A DNA stretch of 64,000 bases from NCBI GenBank assembly GCA_937894515.1, contig CALCRH010000036.1:1-64000 (forward strand), read 5' to 3'. Position 1 is the first letter of the stretch; each line of letters starts with the position of its first letter. Under the pieces are notes generated by a model that saw only the letters and a program-made list of their open reading frames with translations, did not search any database and was not told the DNA's origin. The position numbers and the translations under genes were made by a program. Shown here piece after piece: positions 57,157-64,000 of this stretch. Origin of the DNA: an uncultured Clostridia bacterium. Lineage in GTDB: Bacteria; Bacillota; Clostridia; Oscillospirales; Oscillospiraceae.

Positions 57157-58185
57157 ATGAAAAAGTACATCGCTCTTATTCTTGCACTCGTGATGGCTCT
57201 CAGCCTGGTGGCCTGCGGCAAGGAAGCTGCTCCTGCTGAGGGCGGCGAAGAAGTTGCTGTTACCAAGATCGGTATGGTTACCGACGTGGGCGGTATCAAC
57301 GACCAGTCCTTCAACCAGGGTGCCTGGGAAGGCCTGCAGGCTCTGGCTGCTGCTGATTCCTCTTTCGATGTCAAGTATCTGGAGTCCAAGACCGATGCTG
57401 ACTATCAGTCCAACATCAACACCTTCCTGGACGAGGGTACCGACCTGATCATCTGCGTGGGCTACATGCTGGCTGAGGCCACCCGCGATGCTGCTCTGGC
57501 CAATCCCGAGCAGATGTTCGCCATCGTTGATGATGCTACCAATGCTGATCTGGACAATGTGGCTTGCCTGATGTTCGCTCAGGAGCAGGCTTCCTATCTG
57601 GTGGGTCTGGTTGCCGGTTACATGACCGAGTCCAAGACGGTCGGTTATGTTCAGGGCATGGTGTCCGATACCATGAACCTGTTCGGTATCGGCTACATTG
57701 CCGGTGTGCTGGAGGCTTGCCCCGAAGCTACCGTTCTGCAGTACAATGCCAACAACTTCGGTGATGTGGCCGGCGGCAGCGCTGCTGCCAAGGATATGAT
57801 CACCAAGGGTGCTGACGTCATCTATCACGCTGCCGGCGGTACCGGCATGGGCGTTATCAGCGCTTGTGACGAAGAGGGTATCTGGGCCATCGGTGTGGAC
57901 TCCGACCAGTCTTTCCTGGCTCCCGATCATGTTATCACCTCCGCTATGAAGCGTGTTGACAATGCCTGCCAGGATATCTGCAAGGCTGTGAAGGACGACG
58001 CTTTTGCCGGCGGCGTTCATACCTATGACCTGTCCAATGGCGGCGTGGACCTGGCTCCCACCACCACTCACATCCCCGAAGATGTTCTGGCCAAGGTCGA
58101 AGATGCTAAGGCTGCCATTCTGGCCGGTACTATCGTTGTGCCTACCACCGCAGCTGAGTGCCCCACCTTCACTCTGACTGCCTAA
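57157..58185 (+). CDS. BMP-family nucleoside-binding lipoprotein (PnrA-like)
   Basis: The 342-residue protein has a signal peptide with lipobox LVAC (Cys near residue 20). The BMP/PnrA fold is shown by KIGMVTDVGGINDQSFNQGAWEGLQ, then LIICVGYMLAEATRDAA, YHAAGGTGMGVISA and GVDSDQSFLAPDHVITSAMKRVD. Relatives bind purine or other nucleosides for an ABC importer. The ATPase and two permeases of that type follow in the same operon, after a fucose-isomerase-like gene. Codon bias is strong, in keeping with an abundant binding protein. Confidence 0.9.
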   Translation: MKKYIALILALVMALSLVACGKEAAPAEGGEEVAVTKIGMVTDVGGINDQSFNQGAWEGLQALAAADSSFDVKYLESKTDADYQSNINTFLDEGTDLIICVGYMLAEATRDAALANPEQMFAIVDDATNADLDNVACLMFAQEQASYLVGLVAGYMTESKTVGYVQGMVSDTMNLFGIGYIAGVLEACPEATVLQYNANNFGDVAGGSAAAKDMITKGADVIYHAAGGTGMGVISACDEEGIWAIGVDSDQSFLAPDHVITSAMKRVDNACQDICKAVKDDAFAGGVHTYDLSNGGVDLAPTTTHIPEDVLAKVEDAKAAILAGTIVVPTTAAECPTFTLTA

Positions 58186-58256
58186 TTCACGATGAAACAA
58201 TATTTCCACGGCGCTGCTCCAATCGGGCAGCGCCGTGGTTATAACAGGAGAAAGCC

Positions 58257-59438
58257 ATGAATTTTTATCAGATCAAAAGTCCCCTCAGCCAAATCACCGA
58301 AGAGAAGATGGACGCTTATATCAGCGCTCTGTCTGTCGAGCTGGGTGAAAAACTGACTCGCGTTTCTCTGGATCGATACCTTCGTGACGATTTCAGTCTG
58401 CTGTATGTGGCTTCCGGTGGCAGTGAGGGCTATTTTATCGAGGTGTTCGAGCAGCTGAAGGATCGCCCCTGCATCATTCTCACCAGTGGTGACAGCAATT
58501 CGCTGGCCGCCTCCATGGAAATACTGAGTTTTCTCAAGCAGCACGGTGCCACAGGCGAGATTTTGCACGGCAGTATCCCCATGATCGCCCAGCGTATCAA
58601 AGCGCTTCGCGCTGCCTACACCGCCAAGGCCTCCCTCAAGGGGAAGAACCTGGGCTGTATCGGGAAGCCCTCCGATTGGCTCATTGCCAGCACCTATTCC
58701 ACCAAAGCGATGATGGACAAGCTGGGCATGGGCTTTGTGGAGATCCCCATCGACGAGCTGCTTGCCGAGATCGGGAAAAAGAGCTGCCCCGAAAATCAGT
58801 ACACCCAGGCGTTCCGCGCCAAGGAGTTTGACCGGGACGAGGTAGAAAAGGCTCTGTGGGTCTACGGTGCATGCAGACGCCTGGCAGACAAATATGACCT
58901 CTGCGGCCTGACGGTGCGCTGTTTCGATCTGCTGGATACGGTCCATACCACCGGTTGTCTGGCTCTGTCTATTCTGAATGACGAGGGCATCTATGGCGGC
59001 TGTGAAGGCGATGTGCCCGCTCTGCTGAGCATGGCGGTGCTGGGTGCCGTTACCGGCGAGCCTATGTTTTTGTGCAACCCCAGCCGTTTTGACACGGCGG
59101 CGGGTACAGCGGTGTTTGCCCATTGCACCATTCCTACCGGGATGCTCAAGGACTTTACCCTCAACACCCATTTTGAGTCCGATATCGGCGTGGCAGTACA
59201 GGGGACCTTTGACAAGGGCGAGTGCACCATCTTCAAGTGTGCCGGCGACCTGAGCCGTTTCCACGCACAGGAGGGAACGATTCTGGATATGCCCCACAGT
59301 GACATTCTCTGCCGCACCCAGATCAAGGTAGCGCTGGACGACTTCTCCTATTTCCTGACGGATCCCATCAACAATCATCATATTATCTGTCGCGGTAAAC
59401 ACGCCGAGGCAGTGAAAAACTTCTTCCAAATACTCTAA
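58257..59438 (+). CDS. L-fucose/L-arabinose isomerase-like protein
   Basis: The 393-residue protein resembles the fucose-isomerase-related family: a Rossmann-like N-terminal part (LYVASGGSEGYFIEVF, PCIILTSGDSNSLAASMEIL), GKNLGCIGKPSDWLIAS, LTVRCFDLL, then LALSILNDEGIYGGCEGDVPALLSMAVL and a beta-rich C-terminus with GDLSRFHAQEGTI. Metal-binding Glu and Asp are present in ILNDEGIYGGCEGDV. Relatives isomerise aldoses and ketoses. Its place inside a nucleoside ABC operon suggests handling of the imported sugar part; that is inference. Confidence 0.7.
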   Translation: MNFYQIKSPLSQITEEKMDAYISALSVELGEKLTRVSLDRYLRDDFSLLYVASGGSEGYFIEVFEQLKDRPCIILTSGDSNSLAASMEILSFLKQHGATGEILHGSIPMIAQRIKALRAAYTAKASLKGKNLGCIGKPSDWLIASTYSTKAMMDKLGMGFVEIPIDELLAEIGKKSCPENQYTQAFRAKEFDRDEVEKALWVYGACRRLADKYDLCGLTVRCFDLLDTVHTTGCLALSILNDEGIYGGCEGDVPALLSMAVLGAVTGEPMFLCNPSRFDTAAGTAVFAHCTIPTGMLKDFTLNTHFESDIGVAVQGTFDKGECTIFKCAGDLSRFHAQEGTILDMPHSDILCRTQIKVALDDFSYFLTDPINNHHIICRGKHAEAVKNFFQIL

Positions 59439-59459
59439 CAGAAAAGGAGGCGAAAGACC

Positions 59460-60998
59460 TTGGCAAGAGAACATGTGGACATGAGTGTTCCCGTCATCGA
59501 GATGCGCAATATCGTCAAGTGCTTCGGCAATTTTACTGCCAATGACGGCATCAATCTGACTGTCCATAAAGGCGAGATCCACGCGATACTGGGCGAAAAC
59601 GGCGCCGGCAAATCCACCCTGATGAACCAGCTCTACGGCCTGTTCAAGCCCACCTCCGGTGATATTCTTGTCCATGGCAAGAAAATCGAAATGAACAACC
59701 CCCGGGATGCTATCGCCGCCGGTATCGGCATGGTGCACCAGCACTTTATGCTGGTCCAGCCCTTTACCGTTACGGAAAATATTGTCCTTGGCACGGAGCC
59801 GGTCAAAGGCGTCAAGCTGGACATGGAGACGGCCCGCAAAAACGTGGTGGAGATCTCCGAGCGGTACGGCCTGGCCATTGATCCGGATGCCAGGATCGAG
59901 GACATTTCCGTGGGCATGCAGCAGCGTGTGGAGATCCTCAAGGCGTTGTACCGCGGTGCGGAAACGCTGATTTTGGACGAGCCCACCAGTTCCCTGACTC
60001 CCCAGGAGATCGTGGAGCTCATCAAGATCATGCACAGCCTGACGGCGGACGGCAAGAGCATTATTATCATCACCCATAAGCTCAAGGAGATCAAGGAGTC
60101 CGCGGACTTCTGCACCATCATTCGTCTGGGCAAGTATATCGACACGGTGGATGTGGAAAAAGTCACCGAGGACGATCTGGCCGCTATGATGGTGGGCAGA
60201 AACGTGAACTTTGTGGTGGATAAGCCCCGGCAGACCCCCGGCAATGTGATCCTTGATGTCAAAGATCTTCACGCGCTGGACTACCGCGGTGTGGAGATCC
60301 TGAAGGGTCTGAACCTGCAGGTTCGCGCCGGCGAGATTGTGGGTATTGCCGGTATTGACGGCAACGGCCAGACCGAGCTGGTGGAGATCATCACCGGCCT
60401 GATGAAGGGCAAATCCGGCCAGGTACTGGTCAACGGCACGGATGTGTTCAATAAGCCGCCCCGTTTTGGCTTTGACCACGGCGTGTCCAGCATTCCCGCT
60501 GACCGTCAGAAGCACGGCCTGGTGCTGGACTTCTCGGTAGAGGACAACCTGATCCTGCAAAACTACGGCGAAAGCCCCTATTCCGAGAAAAAGATTCTCA
60601 AGCGCAGCGCCATCGCCGAGCATGCCAATGCCGCCATTGAAAAGTACGATATCCGCCCTGCCGGTTGTGCCAAACGGCCTGCCGGTACCCTGTCCGGTGG
60701 TAACCAGCAGAAGGTCATCATCGCCCGCGAGGTGATGAACGACAAGGATCTGCTGATTGCGGTAAACCCCACCCGCGGTTTGGATGTGGGCGCTATTGAA
60801 TATGTGCACAAATACATTGTGGAACAGCGCAACAAGGGCAAGGCTGTTCTGCTGGTATCTTTCGAGCTGGATGAGATCATCGGCCTGTCCGACATTATCA
60901 ACGTCATTTTTGACGGCCGAATCGTCAGCTCCATGCCCGGCAAGGATGCAGACGAAAACACGCTGGGACTTCTTATGGCAGGAGGTAAGGCAGAATGA
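59460..60998 (+). CDS. Nucleoside ABC importer, twin ATPase subunit
   Basis: The 512-residue protein has two fused ATPase domains. The first has GENGAGKSTLMNQLYG (near residue 50), VGMQQRVEILKALYRG and LILDEPTSSL; the second has a degenerate P-loop GIDGNGQTELVE but a good signature LSGGNQQK and NPTRGLDVGA. This is the MglA/RbsA/NupO layout. The start is TTG at 59460, nine bases after AAGGAGG; the next ATG is 21 bases from that site. It feeds the two permeases downstream, with which it overlaps. Confidence 0.92.
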   Translation: MAREHVDMSVPVIEMRNIVKCFGNFTANDGINLTVHKGEIHAILGENGAGKSTLMNQLYGLFKPTSGDILVHGKKIEMNNPRDAIAAGIGMVHQHFMLVQPFTVTENIVLGTEPVKGVKLDMETARKNVVEISERYGLAIDPDARIEDISVGMQQRVEILKALYRGAETLILDEPTSSLTPQEIVELIKIMHSLTADGKSIIIITHKLKEIKESADFCTIIRLGKYIDTVDVEKVTEDDLAAMMVGRNVNFVVDKPRQTPGNVILDVKDLHALDYRGVEILKGLNLQVRAGEIVGIAGIDGNGQTELVEIITGLMKGKSGQVLVNGTDVFNKPPRFGFDHGVSSIPADRQKHGLVLDFSVEDNLILQNYGESPYSEKKILKRSAIAEHANAAIEKYDIRPAGCAKRPAGTLSGGNQQKVIIAREVMNDKDLLIAVNPTRGLDVGAIEYVHKYIVEQRNKGKAVLLVSFELDEIIGLSDIINVIFDGRIVSSMPGKDADENTLGLLMAGGKAE

Positions 60999-62125
60999 AA
61001 ACAAAAAAATCTGTTTTTGAAATTATCTCCGAAACCCGTTTTATCCATATTCTGCTGTCTATTATCCTTGGCTTCGCCATCGGCGCCATTTTCCTGGCAA
61101 TTATGGGCGTCTCGGTGGGACAGGCCTATGGCAAGCTGCTCAGCAGCGTGACGGGACTCAAGGGCGTCTCCTATGTGATCGTTTATGCGGTACCCTATAT
61201 CGTGGCAGGCCTGTCTGTGGCATTTTCTTTCCGCACGGGCGTGTTCAATATCGGCGCTGAGGGTCAGTTTGTCATGGGCTCTATGGCGGCTGCTGTGGTA
61301 GGTATCCTTCTGGGCGGTCTGCCCAAGATCATCCTGATCCCGCTGTGCTTTATTGCGGCTATGATCGCAGGCATTATCTGGGGCGTGGTAGTCGGCATCC
61401 TGAAGACCAAGTGGGGCATCAACGAAGTGCTGTCCATGATCATGTTCAACTGGATCGCCTTCTATCTGTCCAACTTTATTGCCGGCATTCCCGCCATCAA
61501 GAACGAGGGTACTGCTGAAGCCACCCAGACGATTTCCGACCATGCCAGAACGCTTCTGGATGCCGATTTTATCAAGCGCGTTGGCCTTTGTCCCACCGCC
61601 AACTGGGGCATCATCGTGGCCATTATCGCCACGATCCTGGTCTGGTTCATCATCGATAAAACCACCCTGGGCTATCAGCTCAAGGCCGTGGGCTTTAACA
61701 AGAGCGCGGCGGACTATGGCGGCATCAACGTCAACCGCAATATGCTGACCGCACTGGCCATCTCCGGCGCGTTGGCCGGTCTGGCAGGTGCCCTGCAGCT
61801 GATGGGCATGGGCGGTCGTATCTCCATCTTCTCTTCCCAGGAGGGCTTTGGCTTTGCCGGCATCGTGGTGGCGCTGATCGGCTGCTCCAACCCCTTTGGT
61901 GTGTTGATTGCCGGCCTGTTTTACGGCGGCTTGACCTACGGCGGCAGCAAGCTGAATCTGGTGGGTGCGCCCACCCAGCTGATCAACGTGATCATCGGCA
62001 CCATCGTATTCTTTATCTCCATCTCCATCATCTTCAGCTATTTGAAGAATGTGGACAAGCGCAAGGAAATGCGGCGCATCAACGAGAACGCATCGTTCCG
62101 GAAAGGAGGCCTGGATAAGCAATGA
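60995..62125 (+). CDS. Nucleoside ABC importer permease 1
   Basis: The 376-residue inner-membrane protein has about 8-10 membrane segments of the BPD_transp_2 family. FRTGVFNIGAEGQFVMGSMAAAVVG and GYQLKAVGFNKSAADYGGINV are family landmarks. It overlaps the ATPase stop by four bases and the second permease start by four, so the subunits are translationally coupled. It resembles YufP/NupP-type nucleoside permeases. Confidence 0.9.
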   Translation: MKTKKSVFEIISETRFIHILLSIILGFAIGAIFLAIMGVSVGQAYGKLLSSVTGLKGVSYVIVYAVPYIVAGLSVAFSFRTGVFNIGAEGQFVMGSMAAAVVGILLGGLPKIILIPLCFIAAMIAGIIWGVVVGILKTKWGINEVLSMIMFNWIAFYLSNFIAGIPAIKNEGTAEATQTISDHARTLLDADFIKRVGLCPTANWGIIVAIIATILVWFIIDKTTLGYQLKAVGFNKSAADYGGINVNRNMLTALAISGALAGLAGALQLMGMGGRISIFSSQEGFGFAGIVVALIGCSNPFGVLIAGLFYGGLTYGGSKLNLVGAPTQLINVIIGTIVFFISISIIFSYLKNVDKRKEMRRINENASFRKGGLDKQ

Positions 62126-63066
62126 GTAATTTTATCAATGAATTGGGCATTATTCTCTATGCCACACTGATTTTTACCCCGCCCCTGCTGTACGCAGCCT
62201 TGGGCTCCTGCTTCTCTGAAATTTCCGGCGTCATCAATATCGGTATCGAGGGTATGATGACCGTAGGTGCTTTCACCGGTACTGTGGTGGCCTACTTTAC
62301 CGGCAGCCCGCTGATCGGTTTTCTCTGTGCCGGTCTTGCCGGTATGCTGTTCGGCGCGCTCCACGCGGTAGCAACCGTCAAACTGGGCGCAGATCAGACC
62401 ATTGCCGGTACGGCTATCAACATGCTGGGCCCCGGTATCGTGATCATGATCGCCAAGGTGCTGTTTGACTCCACCGATACCATCCCTCTGACTGCCGACC
62501 AGAAGATTCCCACGCTGTTCAAAGGCCTGTTCGACACCTCCACGGTGTTTGGCCGTTTTATGGACAACGTATTTGCCACCTATGCCTCCACCTATCTGGT
62601 GTTTGTGCTGGTGCTGGTGGTGTGGTTCGTGTTCTATAAGACCCGCTTTGGCATTCGGATGCGTGCCTGTGGTGAGCATCCTCTGGCCTGTGAAACCCTG
62701 GGCATCAACGTGATCTCCATGCGGTTCCTGTGCGTCAGTATCTCCGGTTTCCTGTCCGGTCTGGGCGGCGCCTGCGTGACCATGGCCATGTCCAACCAGT
62801 TCCGTCCCATCTCCATTGTAGGCCAGGGCTTTATCGCCATCGCCGCCGTGATCTTCGGCAAATTCCGTCCTCACGGCGCCCTGATCGGCTGCCTGCTGTT
62901 CGGCTTCTGCTCCGGATTGAAGGTGGTGCTGGGCGGTTCCTCCGGTGTGAATATGCACCTGATTTCCATGATCCCCTATGTGGTGACCATCATCGTGCTG
63001 GTGCTGTTTGTGGGTAAATCCCGTGTTCCAGCCGCCAACGGCAAACCCTATATCAAGTCGAAATAA
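62122..63066 (+). CDS. Nucleoside ABC importer permease 2
   Basis: This 314-residue protein is the second BPD_transp_2 permease. It has CFSEISGVINIGIEGMMTVGAF, FGIRMRACGEHPLACETLGINVISMRF and GQGFIAIAAVIFGKFRPHGAL, typical of YufQ/NupQ. It would pair with the first permease as a heterodimer. It is the last gene of the BMP operon, followed by a terminator whose right arm overlaps the end of the DUF554 remnant. Confidence 0.9.
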   Translation: MSNFINELGIILYATLIFTPPLLYAALGSCFSEISGVINIGIEGMMTVGAFTGTVVAYFTGSPLIGFLCAGLAGMLFGALHAVATVKLGADQTIAGTAINMLGPGIVIMIAKVLFDSTDTIPLTADQKIPTLFKGLFDTSTVFGRFMDNVFATYASTYLVFVLVLVVWFVFYKTRFGIRMRACGEHPLACETLGINVISMRFLCVSISGFLSGLGGACVTMAMSNQFRPISIVGQGFIAIAAVIFGKFRPHGALIGCLLFGFCSGLKVVLGGSSGVNMHLISMIPYVVTIIVLVLFVGKSRVPAANGKPYIKSK

Positions 63067-63080
63067 CCCGGTTGACACAA

Positions 63081-63112
63081 AAAAGGGGATCGCATTTTGT
63101 GATCCCCTTTTT
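63081..63112 (+). terminator. Terminator of the nucleoside ABC operon
   Basis: AAAAGGGGATC (63081-63091) pairs with GATCCCCTTTTT (63101-63112) around GCATTTTGT. Confidence 0.85.
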
Positions 63113-63369
63113 CATATCGGTAGTAAGTGAAACAACAAATAAAACAGCGGCGAGAGCAGAATGGCGGGCAGAAAGTTGGCGATTTTCAGCTTGGTCACGC
63201 CCAGCAGGTTCAGACCCAGCCCGATAATGATTACGTTGCCGCAGCATACCAGCTCGGCCACCATGGCACTGTCGCTGAGTGCGTTTTACAAAAACCCTGC
63301 CAGCAGAACCAGCAGCCCCATACTACCGCCGAGAAAAACAGCAAAAGTATTTGCAATTACGCCTAACAT
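63112..63369 (-). pseudogene. DUF554 membrane protein remnant with internal deletion
   Basis: The minus-strand frame starts MLGVIANTFAVFLGGSMGLL, the usual DUF554 N-terminus, runs 27 codons to an in-frame TAA at 63288-63286, and then continues in the same frame for 57 codons: SAMVAELVCCGNVIIIGLGL, GVTKLKIANFLPAILLSP and a final TGA. The second part matches the C-terminus of the family. Intact members have about 220-240 residues, so most of the middle is missing. It is a decayed copy rather than a functional gene. The terminator of the nucleoside operon touches its end. Confidence 0.7.
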
Positions 63370-63436
63370 ATTGAAAAGAGCCCCCTGACGGTGCTATAAT
63401 TTAACAAATTATAGCACTGCAGAGGAGAACTTATCC

Positions 63437-63712
63437 ATGAAAAAAATCGACAACTGCGAAAATAGCAACACCCTGTTTCTGCTCCTGCTGGTGGGCATTG
63501 CCCTGTGTCTGGGCGGCTACCGCATTTTCAGCTACCTTTGTGAAGTGCCGGACTTTCTGCAAGTCCGCAATTTCATTCTGGCGGCAGTATGTGCCGTAAT
63601 GCTGATCGGCGGTTTTCTCATTGCCTACCACGCTTTTCGCCGTCTGCAGGTTTTACGGGATCAGCCCCGTGACACCGACAGCGAAGAGGAACAACAGGAC
63701 AAGGATCTGTGA
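63437..63712 (+). CDS. Small two-helix membrane protein
   Basis: The 91-residue protein has two predicted membrane helices: LFLLLLVGIALCLGGYRIF (about residues 13-31) and FILAAVCAVMLIGGFLIAYHAF (about 46-67). A charged tail ending in DTDSEEEQQDKDL follows and is probably cytoplasmic. AGAGGAG precedes the ATG. I recognise no family. It may be co-transcribed with the next gene, 27 bases downstream. Confidence 0.6.
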   Translation: MKKIDNCENSNTLFLLLLVGIALCLGGYRIFSYLCEVPDFLQVRNFILAAVCAVMLIGGFLIAYHAFRRLQVLRDQPRDTDSEEEQQDKDL

Positions 63713-63739
63713 TAGAATGTTTTCAAGGAGGAGATTACC

Positions 63740-64000
63740 ATGAATCTTTACGGCATCGAAGTTTCATTAAAACACAGCCCGGAGCTTGATCCGGATTTTT
63801 ATCCCATCGGCCGATATTACCGCGCATTTCTTGCCGGCGCAAAGAAGCCGCTGGCCATTGCAGTCCAGCGTGCTGACGGCCAGATGGCCACCGTCCATAC
63901 CTTTATCCACGGTACGCCGGAGCTGGCGGAGGCCGACCGCTATTATGTGGATCGGCTGGTCAAGACCCTGCTGTGGATGAAGGGCGGTTTCCGTGTCTAT
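63740..64000 (+). CDS. Start of a ROK-like gene (partial)
   Basis: The gene runs off the right edge; 87 codons are visible. AAGGAGGAG precedes the ATG. The N-terminal part (KHSPELDPDFYPIGRYYRAFL, KPLAIAVQRADGQMATVHTF, DRYYVDRLVKTLLWMKGGFRVY) resembles the N-terminal extension found on some Firmicute ROK-family proteins, in which the ROK kinase domain follows. The assignment rests on this partial likeness and the kinase motif itself is outside the window. Confidence 0.45.
   Translation, partial: MNLYGIEVSLKHSPELDPDFYPIGRYYRAFLAGAKKPLAIAVQRADGQMATVHTFIHGTPELAEADRYYVDRLVKTLLWMKGGFRVY

Noticed and set aside
58239..61004. 921-residue antisense frame opposite the BMP operon
   Set aside because: It spans two clear sense genes and their gap; the composition is typical of a reverse-frame shadow.

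Overview
The window reads as chromosomal DNA of a fermentative Gram-positive Clostridium-class bacterium, probably of the Oscillospiraceae/Ruminococcaceae type. The signs are a moderately GC-rich composition, strong AGGAGG-type ribosome-binding sites, lipobox signal peptides, the hrcA-grpE-dnaK-dnaJ order behind a perfect CIRCE operator, sepF and divIVA side by side, pyruvate phosphate dikinase, butyrate kinase, and a cohesin/dockerin pair. No prophage, transposase or CRISPR array is present, and the placement rests on gene content only.

Layout. 1-3.7 kb: end of a type IIA topoisomerase A subunit, a lipoprotein, tRNA-Gly, a bactofilin, a degenerate polysaccharide deacetylase and a small sigma-region-4-like pair. 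3.7-9.6 kb: tRNA-Thr and tRNA-Tyr, a LexA-like S24 regulator, an SDR reductase, an acetyltransferase, a DNPH1-like hydrolase and a NitT/TauT-type ABC importer. 9.8-14.4 kb: a dockerin-bearing secreted enzyme, its membrane-anchored cohesin-like partner, and truA. 14.5-16.4 kb: tRNA-Ala, an AT-rich alkD-like gene between two copies of one terminator, and a phosphopantetheinyl transferase. 16.5-21.1 kb: oxidoreductase, ROK kinase, lipoprotein and D-aminoacylase-like amidohydrolase. 21-25 kb: an SGNH-type secreted protein with a possible attenuator leader, mnmA, and a histidine-kinase-like protein lacking the phospho-acceptor His. 25-27.4 kb: gapA and a GntR regulator sharing a 14-bp candidate operator. 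27.5-34.6 kb: heat-shock operon continuing into a PHP phosphatase, rpiB and a glycosidase-like protein. 34.6-37.4 kb: buk, rluD, lspA. 37.5-49 kb: miaB-mutS-mutL-miaA-hfq, then a membrane adaptor, yggS, sepF, divIVA and a HAD phosphatase. 49-54 kb: a sorting-signal-like mini protein, an M23 peptidase and holB-ricT-HAD. 54.3-63.1 kb: ppdK and a nucleoside-type BMP/ABC operon containing a fucose-isomerase-like gene. The window closes with a broken DUF554 gene, a small membrane protein and the start of a ROK-like gene.

The most unusual signal is a family of about 95-125 bp structured elements, one behind each of the four tRNA genes (Gly, Thr, Tyr, Ala). Each begins with an inverted copy of its own tRNA's T-loop/T-stem, continues through nested hairpins, and ends in a direct copy of the last 20-21 bases of that tRNA including CCA. 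The ends match the cognate tRNA each time, while the inner hairpins differ in sequence but keep a similar layout. The closest precedent I know is the RtT repeat behind E. coli tyrT. Two families of dispersed palindromic repeats, a 20-bp-period repeat array and several candidate operators add further non-coding structure.
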